64,000 bases of DNA from positions 186,001 to 250,000 of the forward strand of contig NZ_JAUSRO010000004.1 of assembly GCF_030811835.1 (NCBI RefSeq), written 5' to 3'. Of this stretch, positions 1 to 10,570 are shown piece after piece. The notes under the pieces are model-generated. The model saw only the letters and a program-made list of their open reading frames with translations. It ran no database searches and was not told the origin of the DNA. A program made the position numbers and the translations under genes. This DNA comes from Variovorax ginsengisoli. GTDB taxonomy: Bacteria; Pseudomonadota; Gammaproteobacteria; Burkholderiales; Burkholderiaceae_C. Numbering within the stretch: position 1 is the first letter of the stretch; each line of letters opens with the position of its first letter.

Positions 1-638
1 TACAGGACTTCGCGCCCGTCAGCCAGGTGGTCACCTCCGACTTCATGCTGCTCGTGAATCCGCAGAAGGTGCCAGCCCGCACGGTCAAGGAATTCGTGGA
101 TTGGTCGCAAAAGCAGAATGGCCTGTTCATGGGCACCTTCGGCGCAGGAACGCCCGGGCACTTCGGCGCCTACCTCTTTGGCGATGCCATCGGTCAGAAG
201 CCGACGCCGGTGCACTACAAGAGCACCGGGGATGCGCTGAGCGGCATCTTCGGCGGGGATATCGCCGGTGTGTTCGCTAGCGTCGGACTGGCGGCGCCCA
301 ACGTCAAGGCAGGCAAGCTCGTTGCACTGGCCTCGAGCGGCGACCAGCGCGCCCAGGCGCTGCCCGATGTCCCCACCTTCAAGGAACAAGGCTATCCGCA
401 GCTGGTGTTCAATTCGTGGTTCGGGATCGTGGCACCCTCGAAGACGCCGCCGGCCATCGTGGCCAAACTGAGCGCCGACATCCAGAAGGCCATGAAATCG
501 CCCGATGGCCGGGCCAAGATGGAAGACGCCGGCTTCCGCGTGACGGGCACCACCGGCGCCGAATTTGCAACCATCATGGCTGCAGACACGCGCACCTGGG
601 GCAAAGCCGTCGCAGCCACCGGCTTCAAGGCGGACTGA
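1..638 (+). CDS. Bug-family (TctC) tripartite tricarboxylate transporter substrate-binding protein, 5' truncated by window edge
   Basis: C-terminal part of a periplasmic solute-binding protein of the Bug/TctC family, which captures small carboxylates or related organic compounds. The open frame runs through the window start (it reads in phase from base 3), so the signal peptide and N-terminal lobe lie outside. Visible family landmarks are the pattern G-x-F-G-A-G-T-P-G-H near base 150, the HYKSTGDAL stretch, the LPDVPTFKEQGY block and FGIVAPSKTPPAIV. No TctA/TctB membrane partners are visible, as is common for Bug proteins in Burkholderiales. The ligand cannot be read from sequence. Confidence 0.9.
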   Translation, partial: QDFAPVSQVVTSDFMLLVNPQKVPARTVKEFVDWSQKQNGLFMGTFGAGTPGHFGAYLFGDAIGQKPTPVHYKSTGDALSGIFGGDIAGVFASVGLAAPNVKAGKLVALASSGDQRAQALPDVPTFKEQGYPQLVFNSWFGIVAPSKTPPAIVAKLSADIQKAMKSPDGRAKMEDAGFRVTGTTGAEFATIMAADTRTWGKAVAATGFKAD

Positions 639-653
639 CGTCCTCCGGGCGAC

Positions 654-920
654 TTATTTGGGTGCGGAGGCGGCCGCCGCCGCCTTTGCGGCTTCGCTCG
701 ACGGATCGGCCGGGTCCATCGCGGACGACGAAGACGAGGACGGGGCCGTCGAGCCCGACGGCGACGCCGTGGGATCGGAGGCCGGGGCTGCAGGCGAAGC
801 GGCCGGAGGCGTCACCACCACAGGGGGCGGCGTGACCACCACGGGGGCCTCTTCCTTCTTGCCGCAGGCGCTCAGGGCAGCGGCAGCAACGATGGCTGCA
901 ATCAGGACCGACTTGTTCAT
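654..920 (-). CDS. Small Ala/Pro/Ser-rich lipoprotein
   Basis: An 88-residue protein with a lipoprotein signal: short basic n-region, hydrophobic core and lipobox LSAC near residue 19. The mature part is low-complexity, with two VVVTPP repeats followed by Ser, Pro and Ala runs, and no folded domain is recognisable. It is probably a short lipid-anchored envelope protein. An AAGGAG Shine-Dalgarno lies about 6 bases before the ATG, and a TAGAAT -10-like box lies 31-36 bases upstream. It is a single gene, convergent with the upstream Bug gene. Function unknown. Confidence 0.75.
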   Translation of the reverse strand: MNKSVLIAAIVAAAALSACGKKEEAPVVVTPPPVVVTPPAASPAAPASDPTASPSGSTAPSSSSSSAMDPADPSSEAAKAAAAASAPK

Positions 921-950
921 TTGAATCTCCTTGAGGTGAATCGAATGAAA

Positions 951-956
951 ATTCTA
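951..956 (-). promoter_or_regulatory. Candidate -10 box for the small lipoprotein gene
   Basis: On the minus strand this reads TAGAAT (5/6 to the sigma-70 -10 consensus), about 30 bases upstream of the lipoprotein ATG. No convincing -35 hexamer was found at 16-18 bases, so this is a weak inference. Confidence 0.35.
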
Positions 957-1036
957 GAACCACATTGGTGCATCCAAATGTGTTCGAGGCCTTGGCTTAC
1001 AACGGTGCATGGCACTGCCGCAGTGCACGGTGCCGC

Positions 1037-2182
1037 TCAGATTTCCGCGACGTGCGCCCATCCAGCTTCGCACCAGTCGCCCATCAGTGCGAGGGCATCA
1101 TCGCTGGCGCCGCGCAGATCCCGCGCGTCGAGCGCCCGCTGGTCCGCCAGTTTGCGCATGAGCTTCGCATCGCGTCCGCCCGCACGAAAACTCTCGCCAT
1201 TGATGTAGATATGGCGATCGTCGTAGAGCATGCGGGTGCGTCGGTCGAGCGCCAAGGCAGCGAAGTCACCGGGCAGTTCGCCCGGATCGAACCAGACGTT
1301 CGCCTTCGGCTCTGTCATCGACTCGCCGAGCGCCCGGTCGATCGCATCCGCGTCTCGCAGCGCCGCCTGCACGGCCTCGCGCGCAAAGCGCTGCAGTTCG
1401 GCCGGCATGGCCGCAGGCGCGGCGACAGCCGGCTGGCGCGGATCGCGGTAATGCACCGGCGGTCCGCCCTCGCCGTCTTCCTGCGCTTCTGCATGGGCTT
1501 CGGCGATGCGTGCGAGCAGATCGGCGCCCAGACCCGCGGCGGCGGGCGAACGCAGCCCGATCGAATAGGTCATGCAGTCGTCGCCGACGGCCACGCCGTC
1601 GTGCGCATAGCGCGGTGGCAGGTACAGCATGTCGCCCGGCTCCAGCACGAAGGTCTGCTCCGGCTCGAAGTGCTGCAGCACCTTCAGCGGCACGCCCGGT
1701 TGCAGGCTGAGGTCGCGCTGCCTGCCAATGGACCAGCGGCGACTGCCATGGGCCTGCAGCAGGAAAACGTCGTAACTGTCGAAATGCGGGCCGACGCCGC
1801 CGGTGTCGCTCGCGTAGCTGATCATCAGGTCGTCCAGGCGTGCGTCCGGGAGGAATCGAAACTGCTGCAGCAACGCATGCGCCCGGTCGTCATGGAGGTC
1901 CACACCTTGCACCAGCATCGTCCAGCCCGGCTGCTTGCGCGGGGGCAACGCACGGCGCGGCAGCGGGCCGTGGCGCAGCGTCCAGCCGGTGGGGCCTTGA
2001 CGGATCAGGCGGGATTCGACATCTTCACGTTCGGCCAGTGCGAACAGAGCGCTCCGGTCCACGGGTGGCGCCATGGCCGGCACGGCCTGGCGAACGAGCA
2101 GCGGCTTCTTCTGCCAATGACGCTGCATGAACTGCGCGGCGGTGAGTCCGCCGAGCAGAGGTAACGGTTGATTGATGTCCAT
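1037..2182 (-). CDS. Cupin/JmjC-type ribosomal protein oxygenase (YcfD/RoxA family)
   Basis: A 2-oxoglutarate/Fe(II)-dependent oxygenase of the family that includes E. coli YcfD (RoxA), which hydroxylates an arginine of ribosomal protein L16. The protein opens with the family pattern LLGGLTAAQFMQRHWQKKPL. The iron-binding HxD motif is in GVGPHFDSYDVFLLQ and the distal histidine in LPPRYAHDGVAVG. The ATG at 2182 (MDINQPLP) is chosen over a TTG five codons upstream. Length about 381 residues matches the family. It is divergent from, and almost abuts, the SlyD-like gene at 2197. The substrate in this organism is inferred. Confidence 0.85.
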   Translation of the reverse strand: MDINQPLPLLGGLTAAQFMQRHWQKKPLLVRQAVPAMAPPVDRSALFALAEREDVESRLIRQGPTGWTLRHGPLPRRALPPRKQPGWTMLVQGVDLHDDRAHALLQQFRFLPDARLDDLMISYASDTGGVGPHFDSYDVFLLQAHGSRRWSIGRQRDLSLQPGVPLKVLQHFEPEQTFVLEPGDMLYLPPRYAHDGVAVGDDCMTYSIGLRSPAAAGLGADLLARIAEAHAEAQEDGEGGPPVHYRDPRQPAVAAPAAMPAELQRFAREAVQAALRDADAIDRALGESMTEPKANVWFDPGELPGDFAALALDRRTRMLYDDRHIYINGESFRAGGRDAKLMRKLADQRALDARDLRGASDDALALMGDWCEAGWAHVAEI

Positions 2183-2196
2183 GGGAGAATTCTGCA

Positions 2197-2721
2197 ATGG
2201 AAATCTCTGAACAATGTGTGGTCGGCCTGACCTGGACCCTGAAAGACACCCTGGGTGACGTGCTCGACGTACTCGACGAACCAGTGGAATTCCTCGTGGG
2301 CGGCGAGGATCTGTTTGCGGCGATCGAAGCGGTGCTTCGAGGCCATGAGGCGGGCGACCGCGTCCAGCTGCAGCTCGAACCCGAACAGGCGTTCGGGGAC
2401 TTCAACGACCAGCTGCTCTTCCTCGAGCCCCGGGCGCTGTTCCCGCAAGGCACTGAAGAAGGCATGACCTTCGACGGCGCGGCGCTGCCAGCGGGTACGA
2501 ATCCGGAGATGCCGAAGAATGCCATCTACACGGTCGCGGAGATATATCCGGATCATCTGGTGCTCGACGGCAACCACCCGCTCGCGGGCATTGCGCTGCG
2601 CCTGGACATGACGGTGCGCTCGGTGCGAGAGGCCACCGAAGAAGAAATCGGCCGCGGCAGCGCGGGCACCGGTTTCTTCAAGCTGCCGACCCTGGCGCCG
2701 GGCAGCGACCTGCTGCACTGA
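2197..2721 (+). CDS. SlyD-like FKBP-type peptidyl-prolyl cis-trans isomerase
   Basis: A 174-residue cytosolic FKBP with the SlyD layout: an N-terminal FKBP half (VVGLTWTLKDTLGDVLD, then PVEFLVGGEDLFAAIEAVLRG), an inserted IF chaperone domain, and the return FKBP strand with VLDGNHPLAG. It would catalyse prolyl isomerisation and assist folding. It lacks the long His/Cys-rich metal-binding tail of E. coli SlyD and ends shortly after FFKLPTL. A GGGAGAA Shine-Dalgarno precedes the ATG by about 6 bases. It starts 15 bases from the divergent oxygenase start, so the two share a very compact control region. Confidence 0.88.
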   Translation: MEISEQCVVGLTWTLKDTLGDVLDVLDEPVEFLVGGEDLFAAIEAVLRGHEAGDRVQLQLEPEQAFGDFNDQLLFLEPRALFPQGTEEGMTFDGAALPAGTNPEMPKNAIYTVAEIYPDHLVLDGNHPLAGIALRLDMTVRSVREATEEEIGRGSAGTGFFKLPTLAPGSDLLH

Positions 2722-2765
2722 AAAAAGCCCGCAGCCTCGTCGTCGCGACGGCGCTTGACGGGCAG
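2722..2765 (-). terminator. Possible intrinsic terminator, minus strand
   Basis: Read on the minus strand, GCCCG pairs with CGGGC across a loop that itself contains a GTCGCGAC palindrome. It is followed by six T. It lies downstream of the glycine-zipper lipoprotein gene. The outer stem is only five pairs and the loop is long, so this is tentative. Confidence 0.4.
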
Positions 2766-2805
2766 CATCGAGGTGAGGGCTGGCGCCAGTGCCAGCCGAT
2801 CACCC

Positions 2806-3300
2806 CTAGTAACGTGAGATCTGGCCGTTGTCGATGCGCACGCGGTCGCCGATGCGCAGGTCGCCCGGGCTCGCTACGTCGAAGGCACGGTAGGCGCCAT
2901 TGTCGGTCTGCACCGAGATGCGATAGCTCTCGGAGACGCGCGGCCGATTGTTGTTGGCCTCGATGCTGTTGCCCAGCAAGGCGCCGCCCACCAGGCCGAG
3001 CGCCGTGGCAGCCGCACGGCCACCACCGTGGCCGATCTGGTTGCCCAGCACACCACCCACGACGCCGCCGGCGATCGCACCGCCGCCACCGGTGCCCGTG
3101 CCCGGCGTTTCCGTACGAATGACCTCGATATTGGCAACGCGGCCATATTCCATGTACGAGCGCGGAGCCTCGTAGGTGCGCGGTGGCGCCTGGTACGGGT
3201 AGCTGGTCGTGTAGGCCGGTGGCGGCGCGACACAGGCCGTCAGGCTGACCAGCGCCAGCGCGGCGGCCGTCACGGAAAGAAATCGAGTGGTTGTTTTCAT
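2806..3300 (-). CDS. Glycine-zipper 2TM domain lipoprotein
   Basis: A 164-residue predicted outer-membrane lipoprotein: signal peptide with lipobox LTAC, then a Pro/Tyr-rich linker, then a glycine-zipper block (GGGAIAGGVVGGVLGNQIG, about residues 75-110) typical of SlyB/2TM lipoproteins, and a C-terminal beta-like domain ending in RIDNGQISRY. The start at 3300 is chosen because MKTTTRFL begins the signal peptide and is preceded by GAGGAG about 10 bases upstream. A longer in-frame start at 3381 would bury the signal sequence. It probably has a structural role in the outer membrane. Confidence 0.85.
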   Translation of the reverse strand: MKTTTRFLSVTAAALALVSLTACVAPPPAYTTSYPYQAPPRTYEAPRSYMEYGRVANIEVIRTETPGTGTGGGGAIAGGVVGGVLGNQIGHGGGRAAATALGLVGGALLGNSIEANNNRPRVSESYRISVQTDNGAYRAFDVASPGDLRIGDRVRIDNGQISRY

Positions 3301-3460
3301 GTCTTGGAAACTCCTCAAAAGCGGTGCACAACAGGCAACCCGGTCCATGTTCAACGCGTCATTCGCCGTTGCGATGACCATGCTGTCATGTTCCGCGTTT
3401 CGAGGCGTTAGCGCCCGCGTGGTTCCGCTCTTTACTTGTCGGACATATGCGCCATGCGCA

Positions 3461-3907
3461 TCACTGCGTGCCGGTAGACCCGTAGCCGCCCTCGCCGCGC
3501 GTGCTGAGCGGAAAGTCGCTCACTACGTTGAACTGCGCCTGCACGACCGGCACGATCATCAGTTGTGCCAGGCGCTCCATGGGCTGCAACACGAAGGGCG
3601 TGCTGCTTCGGTTCCAGGCGCTGACCTTGAGTTCGCCCTGGTAGTCGCTGTCGATCAAACCGACCAGATTGCCCAGCACGATGCCGTGTTTGTGGCCCAG
3701 ACCCGAGCGCGGCAGGATCAGCGCCGCGTAGCCTGGATCGGCCAGGTGGATGGCGATGCCGGTGCCGATCAGTTGCCAGGCGTTGGGCTCGAGCGTGACC
3801 GGCGCGTCCAGGCATGCACGCAGGTCAAGTCCGGCGCTGCCTGGCGTCGCATAGGCAGGGAGTTGATCCGCCATGCGCGGATCGAGGATGCGAACGTCTA
3901 CTTTCAA
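3461..3907 (-). CDS. dut: Deoxyuridine 5'-triphosphate nucleotidohydrolase (dUTPase)
   Basis: Hydrolyses dUTP to dUMP and pyrophosphate, keeping uracil out of DNA and feeding thymidylate synthesis. All five trimeric dUTPase motifs are present in order: [29 protein letters not shown], the [10 protein letters not shown] strand and the C-terminal [10 protein letters not shown] arm. The 148-residue length is typical. The start codon is TTG (reads as MKVDVRIL); no upstream in-frame ATG gives a better family alignment. It lies 50 bases downstream of coaBC on the same strand, a common dfp-dut pairing. Confidence 0.96.
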   Translation of the reverse strand: MKVDVRILDPRMADQLPAYATPGSAGLDLRACLDAPVTLEPNAWQLIGTGIAIHLADPGYAALILPRSGLGHKHGIVLGNLVGLIDSDYQGELKVSAWNRSSTPFVLQPMERLAQLMIVPVVQAQFNVVSDFPLSTRGEGGYGSTGTQ

Positions 3908-3957
3908 TTGTCACGCTTTCGGAAAGAGGATGAAGATGTTGCTGGCGGTCACGCGCG

Positions 3958-5181
3958 TCAGTGGTTCCTGCCGGGCAGACGGGCCGCGATCTCGGCCACG
4001 AGCTCGCGCGCCAGGACCAGCTTGGGCGCGTGCGGAAGCTCGCGCACGCCGTCGGCGTCGACCAGCAGCAGGCTGTTGTGATCCTGTCCAAAGGTCAGCG
4101 GCCCGATGTTGCCCACCAGCAGCGGAATGCCCTTGCGCTCGCGCTTGGCCTTGGCATGTGCCAATAGATTCTCGCTCTCGGCAGCAAAGCCGACGCAGAA
4201 CAGGCGGCCGCTCTGGGCACGCGCACTCTGCGCCACCGTGTGCAGCACGTCCGGGTTCTCGACGAAGTGCAGCACCGGCGGCTGGCCGCTGCCGTCCTTC
4301 TTGATCTTCTGGTCGCTGTGGCTCGCGGGTCGCCAGTCGGCCACCGCCGCGGTCGCCACGAAAACGGTCGCGCGCTCGGCCTCGTGCACGGTGGCGGCGA
4401 GCATGTCATTGGCCGAGAGCACGTCGATGCGGCGCACACCGCGTGGCGTCGGCAGGTGCACCGGGCCGGCCACCAGCGTCACCTCGGCCCCCGCGTCACG
4501 CGCCGCGCGCGCGATCGAAAAACCCATCTTGCCCGACGAATGGTTGGTGATGCCGCGGATCGGGTCGAGCGCCTCGAAGGTCGGGCCCGCCGTCACCAGC
4601 ACGTGTTCGCCGGCCAGCAGCTTGGGCTGAAAGAACGCGATGACGTCGTCGAGCAGTTCGGACGGCTCGAGCATGCGCCCGTCGCCGGTCTCGCCGCACG
4701 CCTGCGCGCCGCTGCCCACGCCCAGGAGGCGTGCGCCGTCGGCCGCCACCTGCGCCATGTTGCGTTGCGTGGCCGGATGCACCCACATCTCCCGGTTCAT
4801 CGCAGGCGCGATGAGCAGCGGCACGCGATCCATCGGCCGGGCCAGGCACAGCAGGCTCAGCAGTTCGTCGGTGCGGCCTTGTGCCAGACGCGCGATGAAA
4901 TCGGCGCTGCACGGTGCCAGCAGGATCACGTCGGCCTCGCGGCTGAGGTTGATGTGCGGCATGTTGTTTTCTTCGCGCACATCCCACTGCGACAGATAGA
5001 CCGGGCGGTTCGACAGTGCCTGCATCGTCACGGGCGTGATGAACTGCGTCGCCGCCTCGGTCATCACCACCTGGACGCTGGCGCCCGCCTTGATGAGCAG
5101 GCGGCAGAGTTCCGCCGATTTGTAGCAGGCAATGCCGCCGGTCAGTCCGAGAACGATGTGTTTGCCAGCGAGATCTTGCAT
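3958..5181 (-). CDS. coaBC: Bifunctional phosphopantothenoylcysteine decarboxylase / phosphopantothenate-cysteine ligase
   Basis: Catalyses two consecutive steps of coenzyme A synthesis. The N-terminal CoaC flavoprotein half carries GLTGGIACYKSAEL, the catalytic His in NNMPHINLS, the PAMNREMW loop and the ACGETGDGRM cysteine motif. The C-terminal CoaB half carries GPTFEALDPIRGITNHSSGKMG, the AAVADWRP segment and the lysine-rich KIKKDGSG loop. The start at 5181 (MQDLAGKHIVLGLTGG) gives the expected 407 residues. The open frame extends further upstream into the intergenic repeat, without homology. It probably forms an operon with dut. Confidence 0.96.
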   Translation of the reverse strand: MQDLAGKHIVLGLTGGIACYKSAELCRLLIKAGASVQVVMTEAATQFITPVTMQALSNRPVYLSQWDVREENNMPHINLSREADVILLAPCSADFIARLAQGRTDELLSLLCLARPMDRVPLLIAPAMNREMWVHPATQRNMAQVAADGARLLGVGSGAQACGETGDGRMLEPSELLDDVIAFFQPKLLAGEHVLVTAGPTFEALDPIRGITNHSSGKMGFSIARAARDAGAEVTLVAGPVHLPTPRGVRRIDVLSANDMLAATVHEAERATVFVATAAVADWRPASHSDQKIKKDGSGQPPVLHFVENPDVLHTVAQSARAQSGRLFCVGFAAESENLLAHAKAKRERKGIPLLVGNIGPLTFGQDHNSLLLVDADGVRELPHAPKLVLARELVAEIAARLPGRNH

Positions 5182-5220
5182 AGCCAAGAAGTGTAAGACC
5201 CACTCGCCCCGGCAACCTGC

Positions 5221-5296
5221 CTGAAACACCGCGGATCCGGCTCCGCCGGTCCGCAGGTGTTGCCCCCCCGGTCGGGGGGAAGGCGGCCACACGAAG

Positions 5297-5320
<24 letters not shown>
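5221..5320 (-). repeat. Intergenic repeat element, copy 1 (inverted orientation)
   Basis: First of three ~100 bp copies of the same element in this window; the others are at 7365-7463 and 9078-9174. Read on the minus strand it runs GGCTCACCCCCCAGGCTTGC, then an inner C-run/G-run hairpin, GGCAACACCTGCGG, a GCCGG...CCGG block, and ends CGCGGTGTTTC. Copies keep the same order of blocks with scattered substitutions. It fills the gap between coaBC and pyrG, and its outer end supplies part of the predicted pyrG promoter. No open frame with family support lies in it. Confidence 0.85.
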
Positions 5321-7037
<1,717 letters not shown>

Positions 7038-7073
7038 GACCCAGATCGCAGCCATCCCGGAAACAAACCCATC

Positions 7074-7361
7074 ATGAGCGGCTACATCATTGCCCACGTC
7101 GAGGTGACCAACCCGACGCAGTACGAAGAATATAAAAAGTGGTCGAGCGCCGCGATGCTGGCCACCGGTGCCGAGGTCTGCGTGCGTGGCGGCAAGATCG
7201 AAGTGCTGGAAGGCGACTGGTCGCCATCCCGCGTCGTGATGCTCAAGTTCCCGACCTTCGAGCAGGCCAAGGCCTTCTACGACACGCCCGAGTACCGGCA
7301 GGCCCGCGAAGCGCGCGCCGGTGCGGCGGTCATGCGCATGATCGTGGTCGAAGGTCTGTAA
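7074..7361 (+). CDS. DUF1330 domain-containing protein
   Basis: A 95-residue protein of the DUF1330 family, a dimeric alpha/beta ferredoxin-like fold of unknown biochemical role. Family features are the opening GYIIAHVEVTNPTQYEEYKK, the EVLEGDW strand, and FPTFEQAKAFYDTPEYRQAREAR. It lies 36 bases after pyrG and ahead of eno, so it probably shares the pyrG transcript. In many Burkholderiales this small gene also lies next to eno. Nothing in it points to a specific substrate. Confidence 0.85.
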   Translation: MSGYIIAHVEVTNPTQYEEYKKWSSAAMLATGAEVCVRGGKIEVLEGDWSPSRVVMLKFPTFEQAKAFYDTPEYRQAREARAGAAVMRMIVVEGL

Positions 7362-7364
7362 GCA

Positions 7365-7463
7365 GGCTCACCCCCATGCTGCGTGCACTTCGTGTCACTG
7401 CGCACACCCCCTTGCAGGGGGCAACACCGATGGCCCGGCGGAGCCGGTTCCATGGTGTTTCCC
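7365..7463 (+). repeat. Intergenic repeat element, copy 2
   Basis: Same element as at 5221-5320 and 9078-9174, in the opposite orientation to copy 1. It begins GGCTCACCCCC, has the CACCCCCTTGCAGGGGG hairpin core and GGCAACACCGATGGCCCGG, then GCCGGTTCCATGGTGTTTCC. It begins three bases after the DUF1330 stop. The C5/G5 hairpin lacks a following T-run, so it is not a classical terminator. Confidence 0.85.
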
Positions 7464-7509
7464 GTGAGGATAGAGACGAACGGTTTTTGTTTTATTGGAG
7501 TTGTTTTAA

Positions 7510-8793
<1,284 letters not shown>

Positions 8794-8802
8794 TCGCCTG
8801 CC

Positions 8803-9078
8803 TTGCGCATCCGCATCGTCCCTGTCGTGCTCGCCGTGCTGCTGCTGATCCTTCAGTGGCAGCTGTGGACCGGGCGCGGCAGCATGCCCGACGTGCGCCA
8901 GCTGCAGGCCAAGCTGGTCGAGCAGAAGGACAGCAACGCGCGGGCCGCGCTGGCCAACGAACGCCTGGCCTCCGAGGTCAACGACCTCAAGGAGGGGCTG
9001 GAGATGGTCGAGGAACGCGCACGGCAGGAGCTGGGCATGGTCAAGCCTGACGAAGTCTTCGTACAGATGACGAAGTAG
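8803..9078 (+). CDS. ftsB: Cell division protein FtsB (septum formation initiator)
   Basis: A 91-residue bitopic inner-membrane protein: one transmembrane helix (about residues 4-20, IVPVVLAVLLLILQ), then a periplasmic coiled coil (about 30-70), ending with the conserved RARQELGMVKPDEVFVQ segment. FtsB joins FtsL and FtsQ at the division septum. The start is TTG nine bases after the eno stop. The eno-ftsB linkage is widespread in proteobacteria and implies co-transcription. Confidence 0.93.
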   Translation: MRIRIVPVVLAVLLLILQWQLWTGRGSMPDVRQLQAKLVEQKDSNARAALANERLASEVNDLKEGLEMVEERARQELGMVKPDEVFVQMTK

Positions 9079-9174
9079 GCTCGCCCCCAGGCTTGCGCGC
9101 TTCGCGTCGCAGCGCCCACCCCCTGCCGGGGGCAACACCTGCGGCCCGGCACAGCCGGTTCCGCGGTGTTTCAC
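9078..9174 (+). repeat. Intergenic repeat element, copy 3
   Basis: Third copy of the element seen at 5221-5320 and 7365-7463, same orientation as copy 2. It starts GGCTCGCCCCCAGGCTTGCG at the last base of the ftsB stop, contains CACCCCCTGCCGGGGGCAAC (the C5/G5 hairpin), then CCTGCGGCCCGGC and GCCGGTTCCGCGGTGTTTC. It fills most of the ftsB-pnuC gap. Confidence 0.85.
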
Positions 9175-9236
9175 GAAAGGGCTTTGCTTCGCTCGCCAGT
9201 GCGGCGAAGGCATCATCACTTCCTGCAAAATCGCCG

Positions 9237-9866
9237 ATGGCTGAATTTTTCTCTGCGCCTGCCTTCGTGCTGTGGGGGGCGCCCACCAGCTGGTCGGAAG
9301 TGATTGCTGCCGGCCTTGCGCTGGCGATGGTCGGCTGCAACCTGCGTGAAATCCACTGGGGCTGGCCGCTCGCCATCCTCAGTTCCCTCCTCTATGTCGG
9401 CGTGTTCACCCAGGCACGCATCTACGGCGACGCATCGCTGCAGGTGTTCTTTGCCGTGATCGCCGGCTGGGGCTGGTACCAATGGCTGCGCGGGCGTCGC
9501 GCCGACGGCCGGTCGCTCGAGGTGACCCGGCTTTCACGACGCGGCGCCGGCTATGCATTGCTGGCCTGCGCCGTGGCCTGGCCGGCCGTCGCACTCTTCC
9601 TGCGTCGTTTCACCGACACCGACGTGCCCTGGTGGGACGGCTTTGCCACGGGCGTGAGCCTGGTCGGCCAGTTCCTCCTCGGGCGCAAGTACATCGAGAA
9701 CTGGCTCGCCTGGATTGCGGTCAACCTGGTCAGCATCGGGCTGTTCATCCACAAGGCGCTCTGGCTCACCGTCGGGCTCTACGCGGTGTTCGTGTTGCTG
9801 AGCGTGGCGGGCTATCTGGCCTGGCGTCAACGGCTGCATCGACAGCAGCGGCTGGTGAGCTTGTGA
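9237..9866 (+). CDS. pnuC: Nicotinamide mononucleotide/riboside transporter PnuC
   Basis: A 209-residue membrane protein with about seven hydrophobic segments and the PnuC landmarks REIHWGWPLAILSSLLY, the aromatic WGWYQW turn and GRKYIENWLAWIAVNLVSIGLFIHK. It facilitates uptake of the NAD precursor nicotinamide riboside, trapped by phosphorylation. The start at 9237 (MAEFFSAPAF) is chosen because the upstream extension lies in the repeat element. Its stop overlaps the start of the next gene (GTGA), a NadR-type kinase, so transport and trapping are translationally coupled. Confidence 0.93.
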   Translation: MAEFFSAPAFVLWGAPTSWSEVIAAGLALAMVGCNLREIHWGWPLAILSSLLYVGVFTQARIYGDASLQVFFAVIAGWGWYQWLRGRRADGRSLEVTRLSRRGAGYALLACAVAWPAVALFLRRFTDTDVPWWDGFATGVSLVGQFLLGRKYIENWLAWIAVNLVSIGLFIHKALWLTVGLYAVFVLLSVAGYLAWRQRLHRQQRLVSL

Positions 9867-10534
9867 CGCCGGCCCTCACCGCCGGCTGCGTCATCGCCAT
9901 TCTGGGGGCCGAGAGCACCGGCAAGACCGACCTGGCCCGCGCGCTGGCCGAACGCCTTGCGCAGCGCGGGGTGGCGGTCACGCTGGTGGGCGAATACCTG
10001 CGCGAATGGTGTGAGCGCGAGGGCCGAACGCCGCGGCCCGACGAGCAGGCAGCCATCGCCGCCGAACAGACCCGCCGCATCGCCGACGCCGCATCGCGCG
10101 GAGCCGTGATCGCCGACACCACCGCCCTCATGACCGCCGTCTACAGCGACATGCTGTTCGACGATCGCACGCTGTATGCCGACGCGCTGCGCGCCCAGGG
10201 CGGCTATGTGCTCACGCTGCTGACCGCCCTCGACCTGCCCTGGATCGCCGACGGCCTGCAGCGCGACGGCCCGCACGTGCGTGAGCCGGTCGACGCCCTG
10301 GTGCGCGCGGCGCTGGCACGGGCTGGCGTGTCGTACGCCGTGGTCCACGGCCAGGGCGCGCAGCGGCTGGCCAACGCATGGCAGGCCATCGATCGCCGGG
10401 TGCAGGCCAAGGACTCGCCCGACCTCGCGCGGGCAGCGCAGGCCCAGGCAGCATGGCGCTGGTCGTGCGAGAAATGCTCCGACCCGGCCTGCGAGCACAA
10501 GCTCTTCAGCGATCTGGTGGCCCAGCGCCGCTGA
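9863..10534 (+). CDS. NadR-type nicotinamide riboside kinase (AAA/P-loop ATPase)
   Basis: A 223-residue ATPase related to the kinase domain of NadR: Walker A GAESTGKTDLARALAE near the N-terminus, the YLREWCEREGRTP substrate region, then ADTTALMTAVYSDMLF. It would phosphorylate nicotinamide riboside brought in by PnuC. It has no adenylyltransferase or DNA-binding domain, unlike enterobacterial NadR. The C-terminus carries a compact Cys/His cluster (CEKCSDPACEH) that may bind a metal. The GTG start overlaps the pnuC stop by four bases. Confidence 0.85.
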   Translation: MTPALTAGCVIAILGAESTGKTDLARALAERLAQRGVAVTLVGEYLREWCEREGRTPRPDEQAAIAAEQTRRIADAASRGAVIADTTALMTAVYSDMLFDDRTLYADALRAQGGYVLTLLTALDLPWIADGLQRDGPHVREPVDALVRAALARAGVSYAVVHGQGAQRLANAWQAIDRRVQAKDSPDLARAAQAQAAWRWSCEKCSDPACEHKLFSDLVAQRR

Positions 10535-10541
10535 GGCACTG

Positions 10542-10570
10542 AAAAAGCGCTGCTCCGTGGCCGCGGCGCT
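10542..10570 (-). terminator. Intrinsic terminator downstream of hslO
   Basis: Minus-strand stem AGCGCCGC / GCAGCGCT (eight pairs, one mismatch), followed directly by a run of T. It abuts the hslO stop. It also sits just past the convergent NadR-type kinase gene. Confidence 0.65.

Noticed and set aside
965-2164. Long open frame on the plus strand across the cupin oxygenase gene
   Set aside because: Antisense shadow of a well-supported family protein in high-GC DNA; no recognisable domain and Arg/His-rich composition.
7390-7425. C5/G5 hairpins in the repeat elements read as terminators
   Set aside because: No T-run follows and the hairpin is one block of a larger conserved element, so a repeat call is better supported.
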